Below the pieces are notes generated by a model that did not search any database, was not told where the DNA came from, and saw nothing but the letters and a program-made list of their open reading frames with translations. Shown one piece after another: positions 37,994-46,607 of a stretch of 64,000 nt of DNA. Within the stretch, counting starts at the first letter, position 1. The number at the start of each line of letters is the position of its first letter. This DNA comes from Marinilabiliaceae bacterium JC017 (GTDB lineage: Bacteria; Bacteroidota; Bacteroidia; Bacteroidales; Marinilabiliaceae). The position numbers and the translations under genes are program-made. The DNA lies in assembly GCA_004296775.1 (NCBI GenBank), contig RHGE01000003.1, forward strand, positions 62,001 through 126,000, written 5' to 3'.

Positions 37994-38046
37994 ATGTTCA
38001 TCGTGCAGGGCATTTACCAGTTCCAGGCGGGTCGTTTTTGGTTGCT

Positions 38047-38661
38047 TTAATTATTATTGGTTGTGTATAATAATGGGTTAAATTTATATATATTGAAATT
38101 CTGAGCTGGAATTCTACCGAATTTACTTGCGTCAATACTATATTTCTTAGATTGCGTATTAATAGTAACCTTATTGAGACTCCAAATTTTGTTATCATCG
38201 AATACAAAAACAAATTGAATATCATATTCATCATTTGATGTATGTGGTAATAATAGGGTATTGAAATAAAAGGTGTCTTGCTTTGTTTTTAGGTTGTAAT
38301 AACCTATATCTGAACGCTCGCCATATCCCAAAGAAGGGAGTATGTTAGAATTATTGATTATATTGGTGTATTTATTGCGATTTTTATTATAGAGTAAAAA
38401 TATTCTTTTTATAGGTTCGTCGTGTATGCTTTCAAATTCCAGTAAATATTCATTAGAATGTGCCATTGTAATAATTAAGGCTTTTTTGTCTCCATCATAA
38501 TTGAAATAAATAGAGTCCTTTATGAAATAATTCTGGTCGAGGTAGTGCTTAAGTGACAATGTATTCTTGGGTGAATTATTATCCTTTTTTGACTTGTTAA
38601 CTCGGGTGTTACATGAAATTGAAATTGCGACAATAAGTGAAATATATGATAATCTAAGCAT
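38047..38661 (-). CDS. lipoprotein immunity protein
   Basis: A 204-aa lipoprotein with a signal peptide ending in a lipobox (AISISC, Cys about residue 17). The body is beta-rich (YFIKDSIYFNYDGDKKALIITMAHSN) with no recognised family. It starts 5 bp behind the GH19 module at 38666 and ends where the next displaced tail begins, so it is inferred to be the immunity partner of the 38666 module. A periplasm-facing lipoprotein fits protection against a cell-wall hydrolase. Confidence 0.65.
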   Translation of the reverse strand: MLRLSYISLIVAISISCNTRVNKSKKDNNSPKNTLSLKHYLDQNYFIKDSIYFNYDGDKKALIITMAHSNEYLLEFESIHDEPIKRIFLLYNKNRNKYTNIINNSNILPSLGYGERSDIGYYNLKTKQDTFYFNTLLLPHTSNDEYDIQFVFVFDDNKIWSLNKVTINTQSKKYSIDASKFGRIPAQNFNIYKFNPLLYTTNNN

Positions 38662-38665
38662 GTTC

Positions 38666-40258
38666 TTACCTGTTAAAGCAGTTTGTTGTGTTTAGGATTT
38701 TTTTAACGAAATGGAAGTGTTCTCTTCTATCATTATAACTATCGGTGTTTTTATTGATAACTCTTGTTATGGAATCTACATTGTTATCACTATCTCCTTT
38801 GTCAGCTTTTTCATTTAATCCATTTCTGAACCAATAAGCAGCTGCTGAAATAATGGCACCTTTATGTGAAAGAATTGAATCTGGGTTATTGATTATGTTG
38901 ATTTGGGATTCTGAATATTTTTCTTGTATGGTTTTATTTACTGCAATGTAATTTTCTTTCCATGTTAATTGAATTAAACCCTTCCCTCTGTACTTCCATC
39001 CATCATCACTTTTAATATCTCCGTTTCCATAACGATTTGAATAGGCTCTGTTTGCTATAGCTTGTTGGTTAGCTTTTTGGATAATTCCGTCGCCTCTTGA
39101 TAATAAATCTTTTCTACCATAAAGATCAGCGTCATCTGGATTATTTTTGAAATAGGAAAAAGGTCCTGTTCTCCATTCAGTTCCATTCTCATAATATCCA
39201 GATTCTCCTTTATCCTTATTGCCATTTATCCATGTTCCATTCAAGTATTCTCCGTCCTTAAGTCTAATGGCAGAGTAGTTTAAGTTTTCCCCACTGCCAA
39301 TGTGTAGAGATTTTCCTGATTCCTCAAGAATTTGGGCGAAGAAATGTGTAATGCGTAAACATGTGTTAATTTCAAATTTCATAAATATCTCATTTATTAT
39401 TTTTGAAACCTGTGTAATGGTATTATGATTTGCGTTGTTAAAAATTAATTTTAATTCTTTTGATGAAATTGGTTTGAAACAAAAGCAAGATGGTAATCGT
39501 CTCATCTGCTCCACAAAGGCCATCGTGTGGAAATGATAAACTTTAGGACTGGTCGGGAAATAAGCTAATTGCGGTTCTTTTTTATTAGACCTGTCATGTA
39601 TATTTATTTCCCAGGGTAATCTTTTTCTTGTTACGTTTCTGGAGGGGTCGAAAATCCAATCCTCTGGAATACCGGGTTCCACCGGAACCTTCACTTCCTT
39701 CCAAAGGTTAAAGGTCTGCAACTTGTTGTCCAGGTTGGTGAGTATTTGTTCTTTCTTCTGTTCCAGCTTCTCTTTTTTACTGCTATCCTGTTCCTTTTTG
39801 ATTCCTTCGTTGAGTAATGCTTCCACTTCCGGTTTGAGAGTTGCGTAATCAACGCCCCACTCGCTGTGGTGGTAGCAGATTATTTTCGAGAGTTTTTGAT
39901 TCACATGTTCATCGTGCAGGGCATTTACCAGTACCAGGCGGGTCAGCTCCCGGTTGCCGTCCTGGTCAATGTGATCCCAAACTGATTTAATGAATTGAGG
40001 GGCATTGTCCTTTTTTAGCTTTTCGCTTTTTTTATCAAACACGAATACGTCGGGTTGGTCTTTGAAAATTTTAAAGCCAAAAGCCTCCCAGTTAAAAGCT
40101 GATTCGGATTGTATTTTTGAATCTGTTGATTTAATGAGACCTTCTACTTCTTTGTACTGGATAAAACCGTTTTCTTTTTTGCAGGGGGTGGTGGTTTTTA
40201 TCTTGTACCATTTTTCTTTGTCTTCTGAATTGTTTAGTGTTCGATTTTTAGATTGCAA
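38666..40258 (-). CDS. displaced effector tail with GH19-type muramidase domain (orphan 2)
   Basis: About 530 codons, with only a TTG as possible start (40258) and no ATG until far inside. The first 250 residues match the middle of the 1044-aa effector (NWEAFGFKIF, WDHIDQDGNRELTRL, ICYHHSEWGVDYATL, then VYHFHTMAFVEQMRR). The C-terminal 270 residues are a GH19 lysozyme/chitinase-like domain with HFFAQILEESG (catalytic Glu) and YRGKGLIQLTWKENY. Over 470 bp its junction region is almost identical to that of the next module (37560-38030), while the toxin domains differ. It lacks the N-terminal M23-like and SH3-like parts, so it is an orphan tail; the toxin domain looks intact. Confidence 0.75.
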   Translation of the reverse strand: MQSKNRTLNNSEDKEKWYKIKTTTPCKKENGFIQYKEVEGLIKSTDSKIQSESAFNWEAFGFKIFKDQPDVFVFDKKSEKLKKDNAPQFIKSVWDHIDQDGNRELTRLVLVNALHDEHVNQKLSKIICYHHSEWGVDYATLKPEVEALLNEGIKKEQDSSKKEKLEQKKEQILTNLDNKLQTFNLWKEVKVPVEPGIPEDWIFDPSRNVTRKRLPWEINIHDRSNKKEPQLAYFPTSPKVYHFHTMAFVEQMRRLPSCFCFKPISSKELKLIFNNANHNTITQVSKIINEIFMKFEINTCLRITHFFAQILEESGKSLHIGSGENLNYSAIRLKDGEYLNGTWINGNKDKGESGYYENGTEWRTGPFSYFKNNPDDADLYGRKDLLSRGDGIIQKANQQAIANRAYSNRYGNGDIKSDDGWKYRGKGLIQLTWKENYIAVNKTIQEKYSESQINIINNPDSILSHKGAIISAAAYWFRNGLNEKADKGDSDNNVDSITRVINKNTDSYNDRREHFHFVKKILNTTNCFNR

Positions 40259-40287
40259 ATTAGATTTATCTTGTTTTCAATTATTGT

Positions 40288-40902
40288 CTATAATCTTTCT
40301 ATTAGGTCAATTTTATATTCTTCGTTTTCCTTAATTACCACTATTTTATACTGATTAAATTTGATACCATTAATTAGACTCTGTACTGTATAGATATACT
40401 TTTCGCCTTCTTTTTTTAGCTGTGGCAATAGTTTAAAATCGTAAACTCCATCTTCCTGGCCACCAAACCAGTCATTGCTCCATCTATAAAAACAATTTGA
40501 AATATTAAAGTCTGCTTCCAACTCTGGATTTATGCCACCCCAATCGACTTCTAATATTTTTTTGTGGCATTCAATGTTTTCTTGTATCAGCATGTCTTTA
40601 AATGATTCTGAAAAGAATGAAATCTCTTCAAGTCGTTCTTTAAATACTTCTATATCCAATCCGTATGTATTATCATTAAACTTTTTAAACGGAGCGTTTC
40701 TATAGTAACTTCTTCTTTTCGGATATTCATTATAAACATACCATGTATAAAAATCATAAACTATTTTTTTCGATAAAGAGTCTTTTTCTGTTGCTTCAGT
40801 TACAGATAGTTTATTTCTTATTTTTTGCTGTGAGTTTGCTTGAACATTGCTGCAACTTATAAGAAAAGGAAGAAATGCTAAAAAATAATAATTTGCTATC
40901 AT
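40288..40902 (-). CDS. lipoprotein immunity protein of the broken cysteine-hydrolase module
   Basis: A 204-aa lipoprotein: signal peptide with lipobox FLISC (Cys about residue 17), then a body with FYTWYVYNEYPKRRSYYRNAPFKKF and a C-terminal beta segment (YKIVVIKENEEYKIDLIERL). No family recognised, although the layout resembles DUF3828-like exported proteins. It starts 5 bp after the end of the broken module at 40907. It is intact even though its presumed toxin partner has a premature stop. Confidence 0.65.
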   Translation of the reverse strand: MIANYYFLAFLPFLISCSNVQANSQQKIRNKLSVTEATEKDSLSKKIVYDFYTWYVYNEYPKRRSYYRNAPFKKFNDNTYGLDIEVFKERLEEISFFSESFKDMLIQENIECHKKILEVDWGGINPELEADFNISNCFYRWSNDWFGGQEDGVYDFKLLPQLKKEGEKYIYTVQSLINGIKFNQYKIVVIKENEEYKIDLIERL

Positions 40903-40906
40903 CTTA

Positions 40907-41725
40907 CTATTGTTTTAAACTTGGTCTTACCATTGTTACTGTATAAATTCTGCCATAGGGTGTGCCTTTTCTAAAGGCACCTTTGAGAGTACCATCACTT
41001 TGTAATGTTAACTTATTGTTAGGGCTTGTTCCAATAGTTTTCTGGCTGGTTTGAGGATCAAAGAAAAGAAAATGTAATCCATCTTTATCTGTGACTCTAC
41101 CAATTATTAATATTCAGTGATCTGTTGTTTTATCAAAGTTACCAGTATGTCCTAATTTCCAATCTGTACCTACGAGAATAGGAATACTTTTGTCAAGATG
41201 ATCATGAATTAATTTTACGCCTTTTTCAATCTCATTTTGAATAACGAGCACTTGATTGTCATTGCTTTTGTATTTTGTCATTTGTATTACGGAGGAATAA
41301 TGAGGAGGTGTAGTTGTATAACCGCATGAATTTAACATGTCAACACATCTTCTATAGCAACCATTTGAATCATTTGGTCTATAGCCATAAAAAGTTACTA
41401 TATCTGCTAAAGAAATATCTTTATAAGCTTTGTGCACCCTCTGCATCTGCTCCACAAAAGCCACCGGGTGAAAATGAAATACTTTCTTGTTATTCGTGGG
41501 AAAGGGGACCAGCGGGATTTCCTGAACTTCCGGTTTTTTTGTGTTTTTTTCGAGGCGTGGTGCCAAACGGACACTACTGCCAAATGAACACCAGTTTTCT
41601 CCATTTAATTTGCCAAGAGAACATTCCGAATTTGGATTATAGGTATAGAGCAAAGGATAAAGGTACTTGCCCCTGCCAAAGCAGTTTAACGGTTTATTAC
41701 CCCAAATGGAGACTAAGACTTTTTG
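40907..41725 (-). pseudogene. displaced effector tail, cysteine-hydrolase-like, with nonsense codon (orphan 1)
   Basis: In-frame homology to the 1044-aa effector starts at about 41725 with VSIWGNKPLNCFGRGK, passes WCSFGSSVRLAPRL and VFHFHPVAFVEQM, and continues into a papain/NlpC-like domain: Cys in SNGCYRRC, His in TTDH, then FFDP. A TGA at 41114-41116 directly follows that His, where relatives would carry a Trp; the frame is open beyond it to a TAG at 40907 (ILIIGRVTDKDG onward, ending MVRPSLKQ). There is no ATG at the 5' end either. So this is a degraded orphan of an amidase- or peptidase-type toxin. Confidence 0.7.
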
Positions 41726-41763
41726 TCAATGGACAGAGTGTTCATTCAAATATTTTTAAATAT

Positions 41764-42501
41764 TTAAGGAATGTAGTTGTCCCATCCATACCTATAATAT
41801 GAAGGATTAGGTGAAAATTCAGCTGCTCCTATATCTAAATCACCAGAACCAGGGATTCTATACTGTCCCCAACAACATTGAATTGTTTTTTTTGTCTTAT
41901 AGCTCGTCCATGTGCCCATAAATTGATTATTACAGTAAGAGTCTGAGTCATTATCAATATTATCATATCTGAGTATACCATTATTATCTATATACCATCT
42001 GCATATAAAAGTACCGCAAAATTCTCCTGTAGCACTTAATTTTGGATTTTCGAAAAATTTATACTCTCCAATTGCAACACCTTGATCTATAATTTTGCCT
42101 TTCATCCAATCGTCAATACCAAAATTATATTCTTCCAAGCTAAGGATTCTTTTTATCTCCAGTGATCCATAAAAATTTCTTTTATTTATACCAACTACTG
42201 TTTGTCCAATCACAAAATAAATCGAAGTGTTATGAAGACTTTTAGTTAAAGAATTGAATTTTACATATAGTCTCTTTTTGTTTTTTCCAATTAAGCCGAT
42301 ATAGGTATCGGGATTGGATAACATGATTTGACTAAAATCAAGGACCTGATAATCCGATAATAATTTTTGATTAAACGGAGAGTCACTTATTACTTCTAAA
42401 TTTTTCTGTAACCAATCTTCCTTTTTGCAATTTGACTGTGATAAAATATCATTGATGAATAATGTATAAACTGCTATTGTAATTATTATCTTTTTATTCA
42501 T
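41764..42501 (-). CDS. exported immunity protein of the 1044-aa effector
   Basis: A 245-aa protein with a signal peptide (about residues 1-21, ending INDILSQS). The body has YVKFNSLTKSLHNTSIYFVIGQ and a Cys-rich C-terminal part (FCGTFICRWYIDNNG, YCNNQFMGTW, IQCCWGQYR). No family recognised. Its ATG overlaps the effector stop codon by 8 bp, the tight coupling expected for a toxin-immunity pair. Export fits a target enzyme acting in the periplasm. Confidence 0.7.
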   Translation of the reverse strand: MNKKIIITIAVYTLFINDILSQSNCKKEDWLQKNLEVISDSPFNQKLLSDYQVLDFSQIMLSNPDTYIGLIGKNKKRLYVKFNSLTKSLHNTSIYFVIGQTVVGINKRNFYGSLEIKRILSLEEYNFGIDDWMKGKIIDQGVAIGEYKFFENPKLSATGEFCGTFICRWYIDNNGILRYDNIDNDSDSYCNNQFMGTWTSYKTKKTIQCCWGQYRIPGSGDLDIGAAEFSPNPSYYRYGWDNYIP

Positions 42502-45500
42502 AATTTTCAGTGATTACTAATTCAATATTTGCAATACCTTTTTCTTCAATGTAATCAATTAATTCATAGAACTTAGGGCTGCTATTACTTACGCCAATGA
42601 TTGTTTCTTTCCCATCTTTCTTTTTTACTTTTTTGGAACATCCGGGTAATAAACATCCTTCAGAATGTTTACCTACATTGCCAATATGGATTAAAATTCC
42701 TCTTGATTCTGGTACAGTTCTATTATATACCTTAGGAAATCCATTGTTTAAATAAGCCAAACCTTTAGAAATATATTTATTTTTAGGAAATTTTTTAGAG
42801 GTATGCCATTTAAGATTGTAAATGCCTGATGGGATGCATTTGTCTTTGTTGCTTTCACTTGTTGGTTTGCCATAAGGTTCAGCAATATATCCCTTTATGT
42901 CTGAATTACTGATTCTGAATTGACTAATTGTGGCACTGGAAGAATTCTTGCCTGACCAATATTTCCATTTTCTAACTATGAATATTTTACACTCAGATAC
43001 CCTCTTCATCTGCTCCACAAAAGCCACCGGGTGGAAATGAAATACTTTCTTGTTATTCGTGGGAAAGGGGACCAGCGGGATTTCCTGAACTTCCGGTTTT
43101 TTAGCGGTTTTTTTGAGGCGTGGTGCCAAACGGACACTACTGCCAAATGAACACCAGTCTTCTTTTTCATTAGGATTAAGAAAATAACAATCTCCCAGGA
43201 AATTTTTGGTATAAGGGGAATAAAGGCACTTGCCCCTGCCAAAGCAGTTTAATGGTTTATTACCCCAAATGTTGACTAAGTCTTTTTCTGGTGTTTTTTG
43301 TGGTATTGATGTGGTATCTACTTTCACTTTATCCCACCAGGTTAGGTTACCGACTTTTGCCTCCAGGGTTTGTAATCGCTCTTCTTTCAGTACCTTTAAT
43401 CGATCTTTCCTGGCTTCATCTTTCTCTGCGTCTATTCCTTTGTCGTAGAGAGCTTCCACTTCGTCTTTCAGACCATCGTAAGTAATCGACCACTCGTTGG
43501 TGTGCCAACATACTTGTCGGGAAAGGTGGCGCACGATAGACTCGTCCTGGAAGGCAGCCCTTAATTCCGGATAACTGAGTTTACCATCCCGTTTCTTTTT
43601 CCGGTCAATTTCATCCCACACATCTTTTAAAAAACCATTTTGTGACTCGCAATTATAGATAATTTTGTCTTCAGGGTCGTTGATCACATTAAAGCCAAAC
43701 TCTTTCCAGTTGTAGGCCGATACCTTTTTAATATTTTCTTGTTTACCATCTATTTTTAAAGCTCCGTTGTAGATTTTCTGGTCGTTGAGTAGATCTTCTA
43801 CTTTGTTGGCAATATAGATCCACTTGTTTTTCTTGTCATCGACATATTCTTTGACCTCTGCCGAGAGAATAATGGCATCTTCTTCCAGTTTCGTTTCTTT
43901 AAATTCATTGGGATCATCAAAATAGACCTCCTTTAAATCAGCTTTCAGGTAATGTTTTTTCTTTTGTGTTTCGCTAGTTTCTTCCTTCACCTCTTCAGCT
44001 TTGCCGCAGGTGCTGTCTTTAATGTTGCCAATGGCCGGTTCAAGTTTTTTTAGTTTGGGTGGAGCAGCATCATTAACCATGTCGGTAGATGCCCAAAAGC
44101 GCTTACCTTCCAAAGGGTGACTATAGTATACCTTCCGGTAGTTCACCGTTAACTCTTTTTTTGAATCTTCTTGTACTTCTTTCTTTGTTGTTTTTTCGAT
44201 GTATTGTAACCGGTCCTGCTTGGTTAAAAAGCCACCCAAAGCTGCATTCACCTGGTTAAAATCAGCTTGTTTCTTTTTATCGTCGGGATCATCAGTGGGA
44301 CCGGTTAACTTGTAGCCTTTCCCTTTTTCGTGCTTACCCAGGTATTCATACTTTACTTCTTTTTCAATTCGTATGATTTCTATTTGGGTGTAATCTCCCT
44401 TGGTTTCAATTACCTTTACCGGCAATTTCTTTTTTAATGGATAGGTAAAGGTGTTGGTAAGGGATGTTCCTTTTTTAATTTTAAGGTAGTTGCGTGCCTT
44501 TTTGTCATCCTTTGCTCCATTGGCTAAGAATTTTTCAATGTTTTCTTCTGATTCAGCGGTAAAAACCTCGATGTGTGCTGATCGGTAGGTTTCCTGTCGT
44601 TCAAAGCCATAATACCCGGCTTTGCCTAAAATTGTTCCGGCGCTGACAGGTATGGCACAACAGGTGACTTCATTGCCTTGGACGACTGTCTTGTTACAAC
44701 TGTATTTTATTTTTTGGGGATCAACGCAGATATAACCCGCTTCGGGGTGCTCTCGATCTTCTAAATAGCTGTACTTGACAGCAGACAGATTATCGGGATA
44801 AATCACTTTGTGCCATTTGGGTGTTGTTGGCTTTGGTTCAATTTCTACTTCCGTGCCATAGGGGATTACCCGGAGAATATTGTGATTATTTTTTTTTCCG
44901 TATTTCCCGGCCTCCGATCGCTCCCTAAGGCCTATGGCCCCATTTGCTATTTCTTCGTATTGATCTGCTTTTTTAATGCGATAATATGTTTTTCCCTTAA
45001 ACAGTGGGCCAATAGCTTGTTCTTTAATGATGACATCGGCTTGGGTGGCATCCAAAAAGTAATTGTTGTGCACTTCTCCTGTTGGGGTGATATACTTTAC
45101 TTTTCGATAGTTCTTTAGGTTTTTCCACTGCTTTTTTTCTGTATCGGTCATAACTTCTCCAAGCAACATGGCATCGTAAGGGACCAGTAGTTTCGTTTTT
45201 CCTTTGGGATCAGCAATAATGTATACTCCGTATTTTGCTGGAATATCACTTTTGTTTTCCACGAGGTAAGTTGCCTTTTGAAAAATCTCTGAGACAAACT
45301 CCGTTGCCATGTCGCAAGCTGGCCATAGGTGGGAGTAGAGGCTGTAATAGGTTAGTTTCTGTCCTTCCTTACTCTTGTAGTGGTGCTGTATTAGCACAAA
45401 GGCATTGGAGTAACAGGACTTTTTCCCATCTATTTCGGCCTCCAGATATTTCTCTGGCATGCGATAAGCAATGATGGTACCATCTGCAATGGCCTGGATG

Positions 45501-45628
45501 GATTCACTGGACTCGATGTGGATACCACCATGCCAGGAATGTAATCTGCCTACGGGAAAGGTACCCGTCATATTGGTGGTGCCCAGCAGAGTTTTTGGTT
45601 TTTTTGTTTTTATTGGGTATTTAAACAT
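42494..45628 (-). CDS. T6SS polymorphic effector: M23-like, SH3-like, and DUF5675-like tail
   Basis: A 1044-aa effector and the parent of the displaced tails downstream. The N-terminal part has an M23/LytM-like fold split by insertions: WHGGIHIE (about residue 33), SLYSHL, and HIEVF about 310 residues later, with an SH3-like stretch (VIPYGTEVEIEP) between. A long charged linker with SH3-like repeats follows (about 330-620), then a domain shared with the orphan tails (NWKEFGFNV, VWDEIDRKKKRDGKLSY, WHTNEWSITYDGL), WCSFGSSVRLAPRL, and the junction VFHFHPVAFVEQM (about 890). The variable tail (about 905-1044) resembles DUF5675, with ILIHIGNVGKHSEGCLLPG similar to L,D-transpeptidase sites. It follows PAAR2 by 18 bp and probably rides on it. 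Confidence 0.75.
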   Translation of the reverse strand: MFKYPIKTKKPKTLLGTTNMTGTFPVGRLHSWHGGIHIESSESIQAIADGTIIAYRMPEKYLEAEIDGKKSCYSNAFVLIQHHYKSKEGQKLTYYSLYSHLWPACDMATEFVSEIFQKATYLVENKSDIPAKYGVYIIADPKGKTKLLVPYDAMLLGEVMTDTEKKQWKNLKNYRKVKYITPTGEVHNNYFLDATQADVIIKEQAIGPLFKGKTYYRIKKADQYEEIANGAIGLRERSEAGKYGKKNNHNILRVIPYGTEVEIEPKPTTPKWHKVIYPDNLSAVKYSYLEDREHPEAGYICVDPQKIKYSCNKTVVQGNEVTCCAIPVSAGTILGKAGYYGFERQETYRSAHIEVFTAESEENIEKFLANGAKDDKKARNYLKIKKGTSLTNTFTYPLKKKLPVKVIETKGDYTQIEIIRIEKEVKYEYLGKHEKGKGYKLTGPTDDPDDKKKQADFNQVNAALGGFLTKQDRLQYIEKTTKKEVQEDSKKELTVNYRKVYYSHPLEGKRFWASTDMVNDAAPPKLKKLEPAIGNIKDSTCGKAEEVKEETSETQKKKHYLKADLKEVYFDDPNEFKETKLEEDAIILSAEVKEYVDDKKNKWIYIANKVEDLLNDQKIYNGALKIDGKQENIKKVSAYNWKEFGFNVINDPEDKIIYNCESQNGFLKDVWDEIDRKKKRDGKLSYPELRAAFQDESIVRHLSRQVCWHTNEWSITYDGLKDEVEALYDKGIDAEKDEARKDRLKVLKEERLQTLEAKVGNLTWWDKVKVDTTSIPQKTPEKDLVNIWGNKPLNCFGRGKCLYSPYTKNFLGDCYFLNPNEKEDWCSFGSSVRLAPRLKKTAKKPEVQEIPLVPFPTNNKKVFHFHPVAFVEQMKRVSECKIFIVRKWKYWSGKNSSSATISQFRISNSDIKGYIAEPYGKPTSESNKDKCIPSGIYNLKWHTSKKFPKNKYISKGLAYLNNGFPKVYNRTVPESRGILIHIGNVGKHSEGCLLPGCSKKVKKKDGKETIIGVSNSSPKFYELIDYIEEKGIANIELVITENYE

Positions 45629-45646
45629 GCGATAATTAATTTGGGA

Positions 45647-46150
45647 TTAAAGGCTAAAATCATAGTCCGCCAAATAACCATGCTCCTTAGCTTCCTCCTT
45701 TATCTTCTCAATGTTTTCCCGTGCCTGGCGGATGTTGCTGCCAGTCTGGTTGCCGGTTAGTGCTTCTGCCACGGTGGCAACCGCCACGTCTACCGGTGTA
45801 ATTTTGGGAAAGGGGATTTCCTCCAGGGGCATGTAAGTACTGGGTTCCGGGACATTGGTGTTAATGGTAACGCCGGGCATGCCTTGAGTCACCTGTCCGC
45901 CATGGGCGGTCATGCTGCCCATCACAGCTACTGGTTTGCCGTTGATGGTAACCCCCGGGCATCCTTGTACAATGGTGTCGGGTGGCCCCACGCAGGTGCA
46001 CAGGTCACCCACTACTGCTATGGGTTGTCCATTGATGGTGGCACCCGGCATGCCGGGTCCGGTAATGGGTCCGCCCACATGGGGTACGGTTCCTGAACAC
46101 ATGGGGCAGACGTGCATGCTGCCTACGGTGGCTATTTGTTGCTTTGCCAT
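45647..46150 (-). CDS. PAAR-domain spike tip protein (PAAR2)
   Basis: A 167-aa protein with a DUF4280-like/PAAR repeat domain (about residues 1-100): MHVCPMCSGTVPHVGGPITGPG, INGQPIAVVGD, CTCVGPPDTIVQG, INGKPVAVMGSMTAHGG. The Cys and His residues would bind the metal at the spike tip. A short linker (IPFPKITPVDV) and a helical tail (about 125-160) follow. It sits on the VgrG trimer and presents the effector encoded immediately downstream at 42494. It is a paralogue of the PAAR protein at 51106. Confidence 0.9.
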   Translation of the reverse strand: MAKQQIATVGSMHVCPMCSGTVPHVGGPITGPGMPGATINGQPIAVVGDLCTCVGPPDTIVQGCPGVTINGKPVAVMGSMTAHGGQVTQGMPGVTINTNVPEPSTYMPLEEIPFPKITPVDVAVATVAEALTGNQTGSNIRQARENIEKIKEEAKEHGYLADYDFSL

Positions 46151-46157
46151 GGCTGTT

Positions 46158-46472
46158 TTATTTTAATTCAATGTTAAATGCGGCTCCTTTTAAAAAAGTC
46201 TTGGTATTACCTACATTGGTTTGCGTTCCTCCCTTGATGTCCAGATTTTGCTTGCTTTCTGCTGTCATGTTCTGGCCAAAAAGAGTTAAATCCTTGGAGG
46301 CTTCCACGGTGGCGGCCCCCTTGGCTTTTATGGCAGTATCTTTACCCGATTGCAGGGCTACTGTTTCATCGGCTATTACCTTCACGTTTTTTGTAGCACC
46401 CAGTTCAATGTTTTCTTCGGTCAGCTTCGTGAAGGCCTGGTGTGGATCTTCCAGGTTGGGGTGCTTTATACA
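46158..46472 (-). pseudogene. effector-tail remnant with beta-helix end
   Basis: In frame from just after a TAA, it reads KHPNLEDPHQAFTKLTEENIE and then a repeated beta-strand stretch (ATKNVKVIADETVALQSGKDTAIKAKG, GGTQTNVGNTKTF) that resembles the needle-like end of VgrG. There is no ATG at its 5' end; a GTG about 30 codons in would allow a 75-aa product. It keeps the junction NLEDPHQAF of the VasX-like effector but attaches a different C-terminus. It ends 8 bp before PAAR2 and touches an R7 repeat on the 5' side. Confidence 0.6.
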
Positions 46473-46475
46473 TTA

Positions 46476-46607
46476 TCTCCTGAAAGAATAATGGTTAGAT
46501 TGTAGACTTCAAGGCACACTTCGTTTCCTCAGTCCCATTTTCAGGAACTGGGTTTCAAAGCATGTTACATAATAAAGGATTGAAGTTTCTATATTTTTTA
46601 AGCGCAG
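46476..46607. repeat. cassette-flanking repeat R7, copy 3
   Basis: Nearly identical to 33621-33753 (CTTCAAGGCACAC, CAGTCCCATTTTCAGG, GGATTGAAGTTTCTATATTT). It runs directly into composite repeat R4. It lies between the immunity gene at 46869 and the effector-tail remnant. Confidence 0.7.

Noticed and set aside
38666..40258. Independent full-length GH19 lysozyme genes, phage-derived
   Set aside because: The N-terminal parts are in-frame copies of the T6SS effector's middle region and lack an ATG; no phage genes are nearby, so a displaced effector tail explains them better.
41114..41116. UGA recoding (selenocysteine or readthrough) in the cysteine-hydrolase tail
   Set aside because: The position is expected to be Trp, there is no sign of a recoding element, and the module lacks a start codon anyway; simple decay is more likely.
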